From contig JAFLEH010000001.1 in the NCBI GenBank assembly GCA_017301995.1, positions 414,135-478,134 on the forward strand: 64,000 nt of DNA. Direction: 5' to 3'. Made by a program: the position numbers and the translations under genes. Source of the DNA: Verrucomicrobiota bacterium (GTDB taxonomy: Bacteria > Verrucomicrobiota > Verrucomicrobiia > Verrucomicrobiales > Akkermansiaceae). Positions 53,615 to 62,802 of the stretch are shown here, piece by piece; positions within the stretch are counted from its first letter, which is position 1, and every line of letters starts with the position of its first letter. The notes beneath the pieces are model-generated. The model worked only from the letters and a program-made list of their open reading frames with translations. It did no database searches and was not told the origin of the DNA.

Positions 53615-53841
53615 CGTGGGATAACCCGCGGCACTCATGTTAGACAATCCGCGTTGGATGGATGATCGTTGACGGTGGATTGGCGATCACTCCGCTGAGC
53701 GGGCTTCAGCCGGTGGCATTTCGAAACAATTCCGCGGCAGCCGGAAGATCCGGCCTACCGAGGATCGGGCGGGCGGCATGCTTTTTTTCCGCACCTACAG
53801 ATCGGATGCGCGTGCGGTGCCGCTTCTGCCAACGGATGCGC

Positions 53842-54357
53842 ATGGGCAAAAGGAATGAACAATCGGACCCCGACGAATCGCTGCGATGGCGGCGATGGAT
53901 CGACGAATGCGCCAACGTGTTTCTCCTCTACGCGAGGCAACAGACCCGGTGCGAGTCGGACGCGCAGGACGTGTTGCAGGAAGCCCTTGTGGAGGCGTGG
54001 ACCAAGACCACGGGTGGCGTGCCGCCCAATGCCGTCGTGTTCGCCACCATCCGCCGCCGTGCGATCGATCTGGGCCGCAGCAAGGACCGGCGCGCCCGCC
54101 GCGAAATCCAGGCCGGAGCCGAACGGGAGTCCTGGTTTGTCTGTGATGTCGCGGCCGCCGACACCAGCGACCACATCCGCCGCGCGATCGCGATGCTTCC
54201 GCACGATCTGCGCGAAGTGCTGGTCCTCCGGGTTTGGGGCGATCTAACCTTCCCGGCGATCGCCGGCCTTCTATCCATCCCGGTGGCCACCGCCACCTCA
54301 CGGTACCGCTACGCGGTGGAACGGCTCAAACCCGATCTAGCAGAACTACGGCCATGA
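53842..54357 (+). CDS. ECF-type RNA polymerase sigma factor
   Basis: About 171 aa from the ATG at 53842; an ATG at 53836 is equally possible. Region 2-like residues (CANVFLLYARQQT, then SDAQDVLQEALVEAW) and the region 4 helix-turn-helix (LPHDLREVLVLRVWGDLTFPAIAGLLSIPVATATSRYRYAVERLK) identify a sigma-70 family extracytoplasmic-function member. The region 2 part is atypical, with few conserved basic residues. It overlaps the next gene by ATGA. Confidence 0.8.
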   Translation: MGKRNEQSDPDESLRWRRWIDECANVFLLYARQQTRCESDAQDVLQEALVEAWTKTTGGVPPNAVVFATIRRRAIDLGRSKDRRARREIQAGAERESWFVCDVAAADTSDHIRRAIAMLPHDLREVLVLRVWGDLTFPAIAGLLSIPVATATSRYRYAVERLKPDLAELRP

Positions 54358-54806
54358 ACGAAGACCAACCGCCCGATTTCATCAAGCATCTGAAGCCCGC
54401 ACCGCTTCCCGATGCGCTGCGCGCGCGCCTGGACGACCCGCCCCCGAGGGCGCGGACCATCCGGCAACCCGCCGGATCCGGCGGACGGCGCCCCCGGTTG
54501 TCGCGGCTCAAGCCGCTGGCGCTTCCGCTTGCCGCAGCGGCGGTGATCACGCTCTCTTTTCTCCGGTTTTCCGGAGAGAACCCGGCACCCTCCCCTGCCC
54601 CACCGCCGGTCACCGTGACCCAACACCAAAAAACCCTGCTGCATAGCAAACGCATCAAACTTTTTGAAACCGAAAACGGATGTTGGGAACTCGTCGAGCA
54701 ACAATGGAAGGATGAGGCCGCCGTAGCCAGCACCCAATCTCCGGTGGTGATCCGCACCTCCGAAATCTCCAACACCCTCGTCTGCTGTCCCGTCACATTC
54801 GATTGA
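54354..54806 (+). CDS. membrane protein in anti-sigma position
   Basis: A 150-aa protein whose ATG overlaps the sigma factor stop. A short cytoplasmic N-terminus, one transmembrane helix (LALPLAAAAVITLSFL) and a Pro-rich outside segment give the topology of a single-pass anti-sigma factor. No zinc-binding HxxxC motif is present, so direct sigma binding is not shown. Its position between an ECF sigma gene and an exported PDZ protein gene fits a membrane-linked regulatory unit. Confidence 0.5.
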   Translation: MNEDQPPDFIKHLKPAPLPDALRARLDDPPPRARTIRQPAGSGGRRPRLSRLKPLALPLAAAAVITLSFLRFSGENPAPSPAPPPVTVTQHQKTLLHSKRIKLFETENGCWELVEQQWKDEAAVASTQSPVVIRTSEISNTLVCCPVTFD

Positions 54807-54841
54807 AAGCCAACCACCATATAACAACAGAAACCACAACC

Positions 54842-55705
54842 ATGAAAACCAACCGACTGATACTAACCGCATGCCTTGCGTCCGCCATCCTGAGTGCTCC
54901 CGCCACGCTTTGTGGCCAGGTCGTCCAGGAAGCCAAGGACCTGGCCAAGAACCCGCCGGAAATCAAGGCCGAGGTCAAAGTCAACGGCGGTGACGCCAAG
55001 ACTGAAGCCCATGCCAAAGCCGACCCGAAAACCGGCGCCAACAACACGACGTCCCACGCCGAAAGCAAATCGGTTTCGGTCACCTCGGACGGCAGCAAGA
55101 CCATCCGCAAGACCACCACCACCCGCAACGGCATCACCGAGGAGAAAACCGAAGTCCTCGATCAAGATGGCAACGTGGTCGAAGGAGATGATAACCAAGA
55201 ACCCTCCAAACCCGAGGGCACGGCAAAACCCGGAGGCGTCTGGATCGGAGCCGAAGTCAAAGCCGCTGACCCGGCCTTGCGCGACCAACTGGGCCTCGGC
55301 CCCGACGAAGGCGTGGTCATCCGGACGCTGGCCGCCCAAGGACCCGCGGAAAAAGCCGGATTGAAGGTCAATGACATCCTCCTCAAGGCAGGCGAACAGG
55401 TTCTGGCGGAACCAGAGGATCTCCGCAGCGAATTGCGAAACCTCAAGGCGGGCGACACGCTTGCCATCGAATACCTGCGCAAGGGCCAACGAGGATCCGC
55501 GACCGTCACCGTCGAAGAACGAGGCAGCCGGCAACAGCAGGGAGACCAACCTAACAAACAAAACCGCGATGGCGGTTCCACCCTCGAACTGAAAATCGAT
55601 GGCGCGACCGATATTGAAAAAATCCTCGAAGACCCCAACATTCCGGAGACGGTCAAGAAGCAGATGAGGGACATGCTGGAAAAGATGAAGAACCTGCCGA
55701 AATGA
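54842..55705 (+). CDS. exported PDZ-domain protein
   Basis: A 287-aa protein from the ATG at 54842 with a signal peptide (cut near LCGQ). An acidic, low-complexity segment (about 30-130) precedes a PDZ domain (about 143-235) with GVWIGAEV, GVVIRTLAAQGPAEKAGLKVNDILLKAGEQ and AIEYLRKGQ. No protease domain is attached. It lies 36 bp after the membrane protein gene and completes a sigma / membrane protein / PDZ set, in which the PDZ could sense unfolded envelope proteins as in sigma-E type pathways. Confidence 0.7.
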   Translation: MKTNRLILTACLASAILSAPATLCGQVVQEAKDLAKNPPEIKAEVKVNGGDAKTEAHAKADPKTGANNTTSHAESKSVSVTSDGSKTIRKTTTTRNGITEEKTEVLDQDGNVVEGDDNQEPSKPEGTAKPGGVWIGAEVKAADPALRDQLGLGPDEGVVIRTLAAQGPAEKAGLKVNDILLKAGEQVLAEPEDLRSELRNLKAGDTLAIEYLRKGQRGSATVTVEERGSRQQQGDQPNKQNRDGGSTLELKIDGATDIEKILEDPNIPETVKKQMRDMLEKMKNLPK

Positions 55706-55784
55706 CCACAGGGGTCTCCAAACCCCGCCTCGGCAAGATTCACCGGGCTCTCTCCGTAGGAAACACGGAACACGCCTCTACCCG

Positions 55785-57221
55785 ATGAATCCGGAACCCG
55801 ACAAATCCAGCAGCGATACCCAATCCCCCACCCTTTCCCGCCGCCGGATGTTAGGCGGCACGCTCGCCACGGCCGGGATTCTGTTCGTTCCCGGCCGGGT
55901 GCTCGGCCTGGATGGGGCCGCGTCTCCTAACAACAAGCTCAACATCGCCGGGATCGGCATCGGGGGCAAAGGCAAGGACGACCTCGCCGCCGTGGCCGGC
56001 GAAAACATCGTCGCGCTCTGCGATGTCGATTGGAACATCGCGGCCCCGGTTTTCGACCGCTATCCGAAAGCGAGACGTTTCAGGGACTACCGCAAGATGC
56101 TCGACGAAATGCCGGAGATCGATGCCGTGGTCATCGCCACGCCCGATCACCATCACGCCCCAACCTCGATGGAGGCGATCAAGCGCCACAAGCACGTTTA
56201 CTGCGAGAAACCGCTCACCCATTCGGTGTGGGAATCCCGCCGGGTCGCGGAAGCCGCCCGCGAGGCCAAGATCGCCACCCAGATGGGCAACGCGGGCCAG
56301 GCGTCCCCTGCCACCCGGCGGCTCTGCGAGTTGATATGGGGCGGCGCCATCGGCAAGGTGCATGAGGTCCACGTCTGGACCGACCGGCCGTCACAGGGGC
56401 TGTTCGGCGAATACTGGCCGCAGGGGGTAAACCGCCCCGGCGAAACACCCGCCGTGCCAGAAACCATCGACTGGGACCTCTGGCTGGGGCCCGCTCCGCA
56501 GCGCCCCTATCATCCGGCCTATCATCCGTTCCGGTGGCGCGGATGGTGGGACTTCGGCACCGGCGCCCTCGGCGATATCGGCTGTCATTATTGCGACCCG
56601 GTTTTCCGCGCGCTTAAACTCGGAGCGCCGCTCTCCGTACAGGGGGCCTCCACCCGAGTCAATGGAGAAACCTTCCCGCTGGGATCCATGGTGACCTACG
56701 AATTCCCGGCACGCGACGCGAGCGTCCAGGCTAACAACCCGCATGTCAGGGGCATGAGCGGCCCGGCCGCCGGAGGGATCGGGATGCCACCCTGCAAGCT
56801 GGTTTGGTATGACGGCGGCCTGCGCCCGCCGCGGCCCGCGGACCTGCCCGACCACATTGAGATGGGAGATAACGGCCTCCTCGTCATGGGGGAAAACGGA
56901 TACATTCTGGGCGACCGCGTGTTTCCCGAATCCCGCGCCCGCGAGGCTGCCGGCATCCCGTCCTCCATTCCACCCTCGCCCGGCCACTACGAGGAATGGA
57001 TCAACGCCTGCAAGGGCGGCCCACCCGCAGGATCGAACTTCGACTGGGCCGGTCCGCTCACCGAATCCGTGTTGTTAGGAAACATCGCCCTCCGTCACGA
57101 ACTCCGCCAGGACCTAACCCGTTTCAAACTCCTCTGGGACTCCCCCGCCCTGCGCTTCACCAACCTCGACAAAGCCAACCCGTTCCTCCGCCGAACCTAC
57201 CGGCAGGGCTGGGGAGTGTGA
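55785..57221 (+). CDS. Tat-exported Gfo/Idh/MocA-family oxidoreductase
   Basis: A 478-aa protein with a twin-arginine signal (SRRRMLGGTLATAG). The N-terminal NAD(P)-binding fold has GIGIGGKG, VDWN and CEKPLTH, the family's EKP motif. The C-terminal alpha/beta sheet domain has GTGALGDIGCHYCD, and EWINACKGGPPAGSNF near the end. Such exported members are very abundant in Verrucomicrobia and Planctomycetes and act on external sugars; the substrate is unknown. It has its own start 80 bp after the PDZ gene. Confidence 0.9.
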   Translation: MNPEPDKSSSDTQSPTLSRRRMLGGTLATAGILFVPGRVLGLDGAASPNNKLNIAGIGIGGKGKDDLAAVAGENIVALCDVDWNIAAPVFDRYPKARRFRDYRKMLDEMPEIDAVVIATPDHHHAPTSMEAIKRHKHVYCEKPLTHSVWESRRVAEAAREAKIATQMGNAGQASPATRRLCELIWGGAIGKVHEVHVWTDRPSQGLFGEYWPQGVNRPGETPAVPETIDWDLWLGPAPQRPYHPAYHPFRWRGWWDFGTGALGDIGCHYCDPVFRALKLGAPLSVQGASTRVNGETFPLGSMVTYEFPARDASVQANNPHVRGMSGPAAGGIGMPPCKLVWYDGGLRPPRPADLPDHIEMGDNGLLVMGENGYILGDRVFPESRAREAAGIPSSIPPSPGHYEEWINACKGGPPAGSNFDWAGPLTESVLLGNIALRHELRQDLTRFKLLWDSPALRFTNLDKANPFLRRTYRQGWGV

Positions 57222-57600
57222 GATTGAATCAGATCGGCCTCGGAGAACATCTAACCCGAAATCCGAAATTGGAATGAATCGCGCATCCATTTTTTCCACT
57301 GAAAAACTGAAAACCACTGATACCACTGGTATGATTTTTGATTCGGGGTGAAATCGATCCCAGTCATCAATCGGTGCTTCTCCACATTTCTCCAAGAAAT
57401 CAGTTTCCTCAGTGGTTCTCAGTCTCTCAGTGGTAAGCCGAGCGTCCAAACTACGCCAAACTTCGGATTTCGGGCCTAACGGAACGCTGGCTTCAGCCGG
57501 CGTGGCTTCACCCACCTCCGCCCCGCTACTTCCCAACTCTCCCCAAGCTCCTTGTATTTCAGCCGCTGGCCGTGCAAACTTCTCCGGCACCCTTCCCATC
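57222..57600. other. 379-bp intergenic region with short repeats
   Basis: It contains CCGAAATCCGAAATTGG (7-bp repeat, near 57250), a CCACTGAAAAACTGAAAACCACTGATACC string (57309-57323) partly mirrored by TCAGTTTCCTCAGTGG and CTCAGTCTCTCAGTGG (57399-57432), and a short palindrome ATACCACTGGTAT (57320-57332). No gene is supported. Confidence 0.5.
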
Positions 57601-60486
57601 ATGGCAAAGCCGAAGAAGAAGCTCACCCCCGCCCAGCGCGCCGAAAAGAAGCGGCGCAAACTGGAGTTCATGACCATTTTCATCAACGGCAAACAGAAGC
57701 GTGTCCCTCGCCCTCCCACCATCGACGGCATGGATGTTGAGGAGTTCATCCGCCAAAACGCCGACCACACCCGCCTCCGTCAGCTTGGAGCCCCCGCGCC
57801 ATCCGGCGGTTCCGGGCGGTTGGCGGGCAGACTGTTAGTTCTATGCGGCATGTTGGCGGGAGGGTCGTGGCTGTGTGGACAGGAGCAGGCCGGGACTGGC
57901 GGCGGTCGGCTTTCGATCCGGGATCAGGTCGCGGCCGCGCTCGAATCCGGCGCAAACGCCGAAGCGAAGTCGGCACTCGTTAAGGCGCTTGCCGCGAAGT
58001 GGCTGGAGGACGAAAAAGACGCTGACATCCAGGCCATGTTGGAATCCATTCGCGTCACTGCGGACGAAGAACTGGCGGCCCGGATTTTCCGGGACTTTCT
58101 GGCGGATACGGCGTTGGCCCTTCCGGCGGCCTGTGCGCTGCCGGCTGCGGATGATCCGTTTTTCAAAGCCGTGGAAGCCGGGCGGGCGAATGCGATCCGG
58201 GATTGGCTCGGCGCGGCCCTGCGCACGGCCGGAGCACCCACCCTGCGGCAGGTTGCCGCCCTAACCAAACCACCCGAGTGGCTCCGCGAAGGGTTCATCA
58301 AGTGGCTGATGCACGACCAAATGTTTGGAGCGGACCACCCGCGGGCTGGCGGCCAACTGGCCGCCCGGCTGTTGCTCTTGCTGGATGAGCGCGAGCGCCC
58401 CGGCAGCCGCACGATTCAGGCGGGTTTCGTGGAATGGCAAATGGAGGACCCGGCGGCCCGGGGCGAGGTGCGCGCGATGGCCGCCTACCTTGCCGGAGTC
58501 ACGGAAGCGTGCCCGGCGTTTGCCACGGCCAGTGGTTGGAACGATGCCGTCGTCCGCCCCATGGGCATGGCATGGCGGAAACGCCTCCTTGAGGTTGCCG
58601 GGAAGGCGAGGAACGGCGCGGGAACCGATTGGCGGAAGACCCTTGAAGATTGCTTCGTCCCCCCGCTCAAGGACATGGCCAAAGACGAACGGATGCTCGC
58701 CGCCACCGGTCTGACTGGCTGTCTGGAGTTGCTGCTCGAACCGGCGAAGACAACCGGTTGGGCGGAGCTGTCATCCGTGAAATTCACCGGCTTTCCCGCC
58801 ACCCGTGCCGAACGGGTCAAGGCTTTGATGGACCTGTTCCAGCCCTACCCGGAATTCCAGCTTCCGATCACACGGAGCGAATCCGCCAACCTCCCGCCGG
58901 ATGCCGCCGCGCGTCCGGAAGAGCCGCCGGCGCAACTGGTCGCCGCTCTCGAGGATGCCACCATCCCGCCCGAGCAGCGCTTCATCATCGTGGGTGATCT
59001 CAGCCGGATCCCGAAGCCCCGGTATCAGGAAGTGGCGGCGGCGGGATTCGTCCGCGCCATGCGTGACATCCTGCGGGCGGGAGACAATCTCAGCCGCAGC
59101 AGCGTCCCCAGCTACCTCTACACCTTTCACCACCACCAACATCCGGCATGGATCAAGGCCGCTGCCGACACGGCGGCGATGACGGCGGCGGCCTACAAAA
59201 CCCAGGCGAAAGGCGAGGCTTGGAGCGACAACGCCGTGATGAGGAGTATCATCGAAACCGCCCTTATCGGCCAAGCCACGGACCTAACCGCCGATCTGAT
59301 CCATGCCTACGGCACCGCATTCCGCGGCGACATGGGCCTCGTCGTGGCCCTCTCCGAGTCCGGCCGGACGGACTTGGCCGTGGTCCTCTGCACCGGATTG
59401 CCGGACATCCTGTCAGACGGCGGCTGCCGCCTCGGTGGCACGCCGACCTGGCTGCCCGGATTGTTGGAAAAAATCGAATCGCAGGCCGACCGTTACCGTA
59501 TCGAACTTGCGATCAGTACCATTCCCAACAAAGAGCGCGCGAAGACAATCCCGGAAACCGCGATGGCCCGGCTCATGCCACTGGCCGGGCGATTCGGGGA
59601 AACCGCCGACATGCCCGATGCCAGCCGGATGCAGTGCCTCGCCCTCCTCTGCCGCGAACCCACCGCGGCCTATCTCATTAAGGGCGAGTTGGAGCGGGTG
59701 ATCGACGGCTTGGACATCGCCGATTTGAAACGAGGAGGCAGGCGTACGGCGGACTTGAACGCCGCTTCCCGCTGGAGTTTGGAAACCGCGCACCTTGGCA
59801 ACCTGCTGCGCGACGGTCGCTGCGCGGAGATTTCAGAACGCCTGGAGCCCATCCTGGCGGATCCGTCCTCGTTTGAACACGCACACGATTCGCTCGCTGC
59901 CTGCGTCCGCGTGTTCTATGAGCATGTCCTGTGGCTGTTGGCCGATGGACGGGCGGACAGGGTTGCGGACATCATTCCACTCAGCTTGCGCCTATATGCT
60001 TCCATCATGGGGACGGGCTGGAACTACCGTGACCAAGCCACCATGTTCGTGGAACTCTGCCATGCTTCGGACAAACGGTATGCCGAGTTCGAGACCTGGC
60101 TGGCAGGTGTGTCGGACGATGCCCGCGCCGACTACAGGCAGCGCCGCTATGGCCCCAAGGAGTTCAAGATTCCAGGCCTATCCGCGTTCCATCAGCTCGC
60201 CGTTTTTTCCGACCTTCGTGGCGGTTGGGATGGCGAGGCCTGCGAAGACCTCCGGATCGCGGGGATCCTGGCCTTGACCGGCGATCCCGCTCTCGTCAAG
60301 GCGCAGTCCGAAGGCCGGCCGCTTGCCGAACTCGTTTCAATCAACATCAAACGCTGGGCAACGGATACCCCGGCGGACAAGCTGGCCGTCATCGCCCGCT
60401 GGCGGGAGCGCCACCCCAATCATCCGCTGCTCGACGAGACCGAACGGTTGCTGCGCGAAAATACCGGGCGGCCAGGGTCCCGCTGA
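57601..60486 (+). CDS. 961-aa protein, apparent in-frame fusion of a small basic cytoplasmic protein and an exported helical protein
   Basis: From the ATG at 57601 the first 60 residues (MAKPKKKLTPAQRAEKKRR, then FINGKQKRV, then DGMDVEEFI) look like a small free-standing basic protein seen in Verrucomicrobia. At about residue 74 a signal-peptide-like segment begins (LAGRLLVLCGMLAGGSWLCGQ), which would be odd inside a protein. A TTG at 57820 would give a normal secreted start. The rest (about 860 residues) is alpha-helical with no catalytic motif (KWLMHDQMF, EPPAQLVAALEDA, RRYGPKEF). I cannot tell whether one or two proteins are made. It ends 5 bp before a spacer with AT-rich DNA. Confidence 0.55.
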   Translation: MAKPKKKLTPAQRAEKKRRKLEFMTIFINGKQKRVPRPPTIDGMDVEEFIRQNADHTRLRQLGAPAPSGGSGRLAGRLLVLCGMLAGGSWLCGQEQAGTGGGRLSIRDQVAAALESGANAEAKSALVKALAAKWLEDEKDADIQAMLESIRVTADEELAARIFRDFLADTALALPAACALPAADDPFFKAVEAGRANAIRDWLGAALRTAGAPTLRQVAALTKPPEWLREGFIKWLMHDQMFGADHPRAGGQLAARLLLLLDERERPGSRTIQAGFVEWQMEDPAARGEVRAMAAYLAGVTEACPAFATASGWNDAVVRPMGMAWRKRLLEVAGKARNGAGTDWRKTLEDCFVPPLKDMAKDERMLAATGLTGCLELLLEPAKTTGWAELSSVKFTGFPATRAERVKALMDLFQPYPEFQLPITRSESANLPPDAAARPEEPPAQLVAALEDATIPPEQRFIIVGDLSRIPKPRYQEVAAAGFVRAMRDILRAGDNLSRSSVPSYLYTFHHHQHPAWIKAAADTAAMTAAAYKTQAKGEAWSDNAVMRSIIETALIGQATDLTADLIHAYGTAFRGDMGLVVALSESGRTDLAVVLCTGLPDILSDGGCRLGGTPTWLPGLLEKIESQADRYRIELAISTIPNKERAKTIPETAMARLMPLAGRFGETADMPDASRMQCLALLCREPTAAYLIKGELERVIDGLDIADLKRGGRRTADLNAASRWSLETAHLGNLLRDGRCAEISERLEPILADPSSFEHAHDSLAACVRVFYEHVLWLLADGRADRVADIIPLSLRLYASIMGTGWNYRDQATMFVELCHASDKRYAEFETWLAGVSDDARADYRQRRYGPKEFKIPGLSAFHQLAVFSDLRGGWDGEACEDLRIAGILALTGDPALVKAQSEGRPLAELVSINIKRWATDTPADKLAVIARWRERHPNHPLLDETERLLRENTGRPGSR

Positions 60487-60689
60487 CTAACCCGGCCGCA
60501 CCCGCATGGCGACACCGCAAGCCGCCACGGGCGCGGATAGGGAACAAGGAATAGTTGGGCCAAGCGCCCCTTCGCGCGGATTTCACCTCACCCAATCCTT
60601 CCGCTGGATTGGTCCTAAAATTCCCCAAATTTCCGGAAATATCCCTATTTTTCAATTTTAGATAAAACATACTTTACTTAGAATGCGAT
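60487..60689. other. AT-rich spacer at the left edge of the acquired segment
   Basis: About 200 bp; the last 90 are clearly AT-rich (TTTTTCAATTTTAGATAAAAC). It contains the perfect palindrome ATTTCCGGAAAT and precedes a gene with a TTG start, so it may carry its promoter. Confidence 0.5.
60629..60640. promoter_or_regulatory. 12-bp palindrome ATTTCCGGAAAT
   Basis: A perfect palindrome about 50 bp upstream of the DUF4143 ATPase gene, of the size and symmetry of a small operator. Confidence 0.3.
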
Positions 60690-62153
60690 TTGAGCGACAT
60701 TTCGCCCGTGTTGAACACGAGATCAGACCTACTCGGCGTGTTGCGCCAGTTCAACCCGTGGTGGCGTGGTGAGCGCCAGAGCGGGTTGCCGGACTGGAAG
60801 CGGGCGGCGTTTGGCGAGTTGAAACAGTGGGTGCGGAATCCGCCCGCACCACGCGCGGTGTTGCTGAGCGGTGCCCGCCAGATCGGCAAGACGACGCTGC
60901 TGCTCCAGACCATCGAGAGCCTGTTGGCGGAGGGAGTGCCGCCGGGACAGATCCTTTATGCGACCTTCGATCATCCCCTGCTCAAGCTGGCCGGGCTGGA
61001 TGGCTTGATGGATCTCTGGCGCGAGGTGGAACCGGCGCAACCCGGGCCGGAATTTGTGTTTCTGGATGAGATCCAATACACCAAGGACTGGCAGACCTGG
61101 CTGAAACATCAGGTGGATTTCCAAAAACACCGGCGCATCGCGGTGACAGGATCGGCCACGCCGCTGGTGACCGAGGGGCAGGAAAGCGGCACCGGCCGCT
61201 GGCACACGGTGCGGCTCGCGACCTTGTCGTTTTATGAATACCTGCAAATCAAGAAGGTGCCTGCACCCGATTTGCCCGAAGTCGGATCACTCCAAAAACT
61301 GCGTTCATGGAGCACGGCGGACTTCGGTCGCACGGCGGAGGCGGCCAAGCCCTTGACCGGGCATTTTCATGATTACCTGCTGCGCGGCGGCTTTCCGCAG
61401 TGCGCCTTGGTGGATGGCGTGGTGGCCGCGCAAAAACTCCTGCGCGAGGATATCGTGGACAAGGTGCTCAAGCGCGACATGACCGCGCTCTACGGCGTGC
61501 GCCGGGTGCTGGAACTGGAGCAGACCTTCCTCTATCTCTGCCTGCATGACGGCGGCCTGCTGGACATGGCCGACCTTGGCAAAAACCTCCAGGTGAAGAA
61601 ACCAACCGCGACCAACTACATCGCACTGCTGGAAGCGGCGCACCTCATCCACCGGCTGATGCCCTTCGGCTACGGCAAGGAAATCCTGCGCGGGCGGTCC
61701 AAAGTGTATCTGGCGGATGCCGCCATCGCACCAAGCGTGCTGCTGAAAGGAAAGTCGATGCTGGAAGACGCGGCGGCGATGGGGGCGGCGGTGGAGACGG
61801 CGTTTTTCAAGCACATCTTCACCCGCTACTATCAGCAGAGCGTGGGATTCTCCTACTGGCGCGGCAAGAAAGATCAGGAGGTGGACATCATCGCCGGGGT
61901 GGAGGGACGGCTGGTGCCCTTCGAAGTGAAATACCGCAATCAGGCCACGGGCTGGGCTGAGTTGAAGGGCATGGTGGAATTCTGCCGCGAGCGCATGGTG
62001 TCGCTCGGGTATGTGATCACCAGGGAAGCCGGGGATTTCGGGATCATGGAACGCGAACTGGAACCCGGCGTCACCCTCCAGTTGCTGAAAATCCCGGCAC
62101 CGCTCGCCTGCTATTGGCTGGGAAAATCCGAAATCACCGCACAATCCCCGTGA
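60690..62153 (+). CDS. AAA-like ATPase of the DUF4143 family
   Basis: A 487-aa protein with a TTG start (60690). The P-loop is GARQIGKTTLLL near residue 62 and the Walker B-like motif FVFLDEIQY near residue 126; VTGSATPL and SFYEYLQIK follow. The C-terminal part contains the restriction-endonuclease-like DUF4143 segment: YWRGKKDQEVDIIA, then PFEVKYRNQ. These two-part proteins are often mobile and found near toxin or restriction genes. No GTTAG motif occurs in it, unlike the genes to the left. Confidence 0.85.
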   Translation: MSDISPVLNTRSDLLGVLRQFNPWWRGERQSGLPDWKRAAFGELKQWVRNPPAPRAVLLSGARQIGKTTLLLQTIESLLAEGVPPGQILYATFDHPLLKLAGLDGLMDLWREVEPAQPGPEFVFLDEIQYTKDWQTWLKHQVDFQKHRRIAVTGSATPLVTEGQESGTGRWHTVRLATLSFYEYLQIKKVPAPDLPEVGSLQKLRSWSTADFGRTAEAAKPLTGHFHDYLLRGGFPQCALVDGVVAAQKLLREDIVDKVLKRDMTALYGVRRVLELEQTFLYLCLHDGGLLDMADLGKNLQVKKPTATNYIALLEAAHLIHRLMPFGYGKEILRGRSKVYLADAAIAPSVLLKGKSMLEDAAAMGAAVETAFFKHIFTRYYQQSVGFSYWRGKKDQEVDIIAGVEGRLVPFEVKYRNQATGWAELKGMVEFCRERMVSLGYVITREAGDFGIMERELEPGVTLQLLKIPAPLACYWLGKSEITAQSP

Positions 62154-62179
62154 TACAATGATCCCCGAACCCTGAACCC

Positions 62180-62792
62180 ATGAGCAAAAAGAATCCCACA
62201 CCCGGCGGTCGTCCGAAAGGGCAAGCCGAAATCTCCCTCGTCCGTTCCTCGGCGGCGGAATACCTGACCTTTGTGGCCGCCGTCGGCGACTCGGAGGCCA
62301 GCGTGGAAATGCGCTACGAGGACGAGAACATCTGGCTGACGCAGAAAACGATGGCGGAACTTTACGGGGTCTCGGTCCCGGCCATCAACCAGCACCTGAA
62401 GCGCATTTTCGGCGACAGCGAGCTGGAGGAAAGTTCAGTTGTTAAGTCCTACTTAATAACTGCCGCGGACGGCAAGAACTACCAGACCAAGCACTACAGC
62501 CTCCAGGCGATCATCGCCGTGGGCTTCAAGATCGAAAACGAGCGAGCCGTCCAGTTCCGCAAGTGGGCCAACCGGATCGTGAATATTGGAGGACTGGGAA
62601 AAGCGCTTGAATGGATTTCTCCAGCTCTTGGACCGCGAAATCCTCCAGGATGCGGGCAAAGTGACGGCGGAACTGGCAAAAGCCCACGCCGAAAGCGAGT
62701 TCGAGAAATACCGTATCGTGCAGGACCGGCTGTTCGAGTCGGATTTCGACAAACTGATCAAGCAACTGCCGGAAAAAGGAGACAAGCCATGA
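62180..62792 (+). pseudogene. rhuM-like gene, internally deleted and frameshifted
   Basis: The first 134 codons match the N-terminus of RhuM/virulence-associated proteins (RYEDENIWLTQKTMAELYGV, then ENERAVQFRKWANRIV). Near 62582-62586 the frame breaks: the rest of the gene continues in another frame (EDWEKRLNGFLQLLDREILQDAGKV, then ESDFDKLIKQLPEKGDKP), which is the C-terminal part of the same family. About 100 or more codons of the family are missing in between. RhuM genes accompany type I restriction and toxin loci. It overlaps the next fragment by ATGA at 62789. Confidence 0.75.
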
Positions 62793-62802
62793 ACTCCGCC
62801 AA
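62735..62802. repeat. 68-bp direct repeat, copy 1
   Basis: It covers the last codons of rhuM, its TGA, and the first codons of the AlbA gene (CGAGTCGGATTTCGAC...AACTCCGCCAA). It is repeated exactly 650 bp downstream at 63385-63452 with a single T/C mismatch. Confidence 0.9.
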
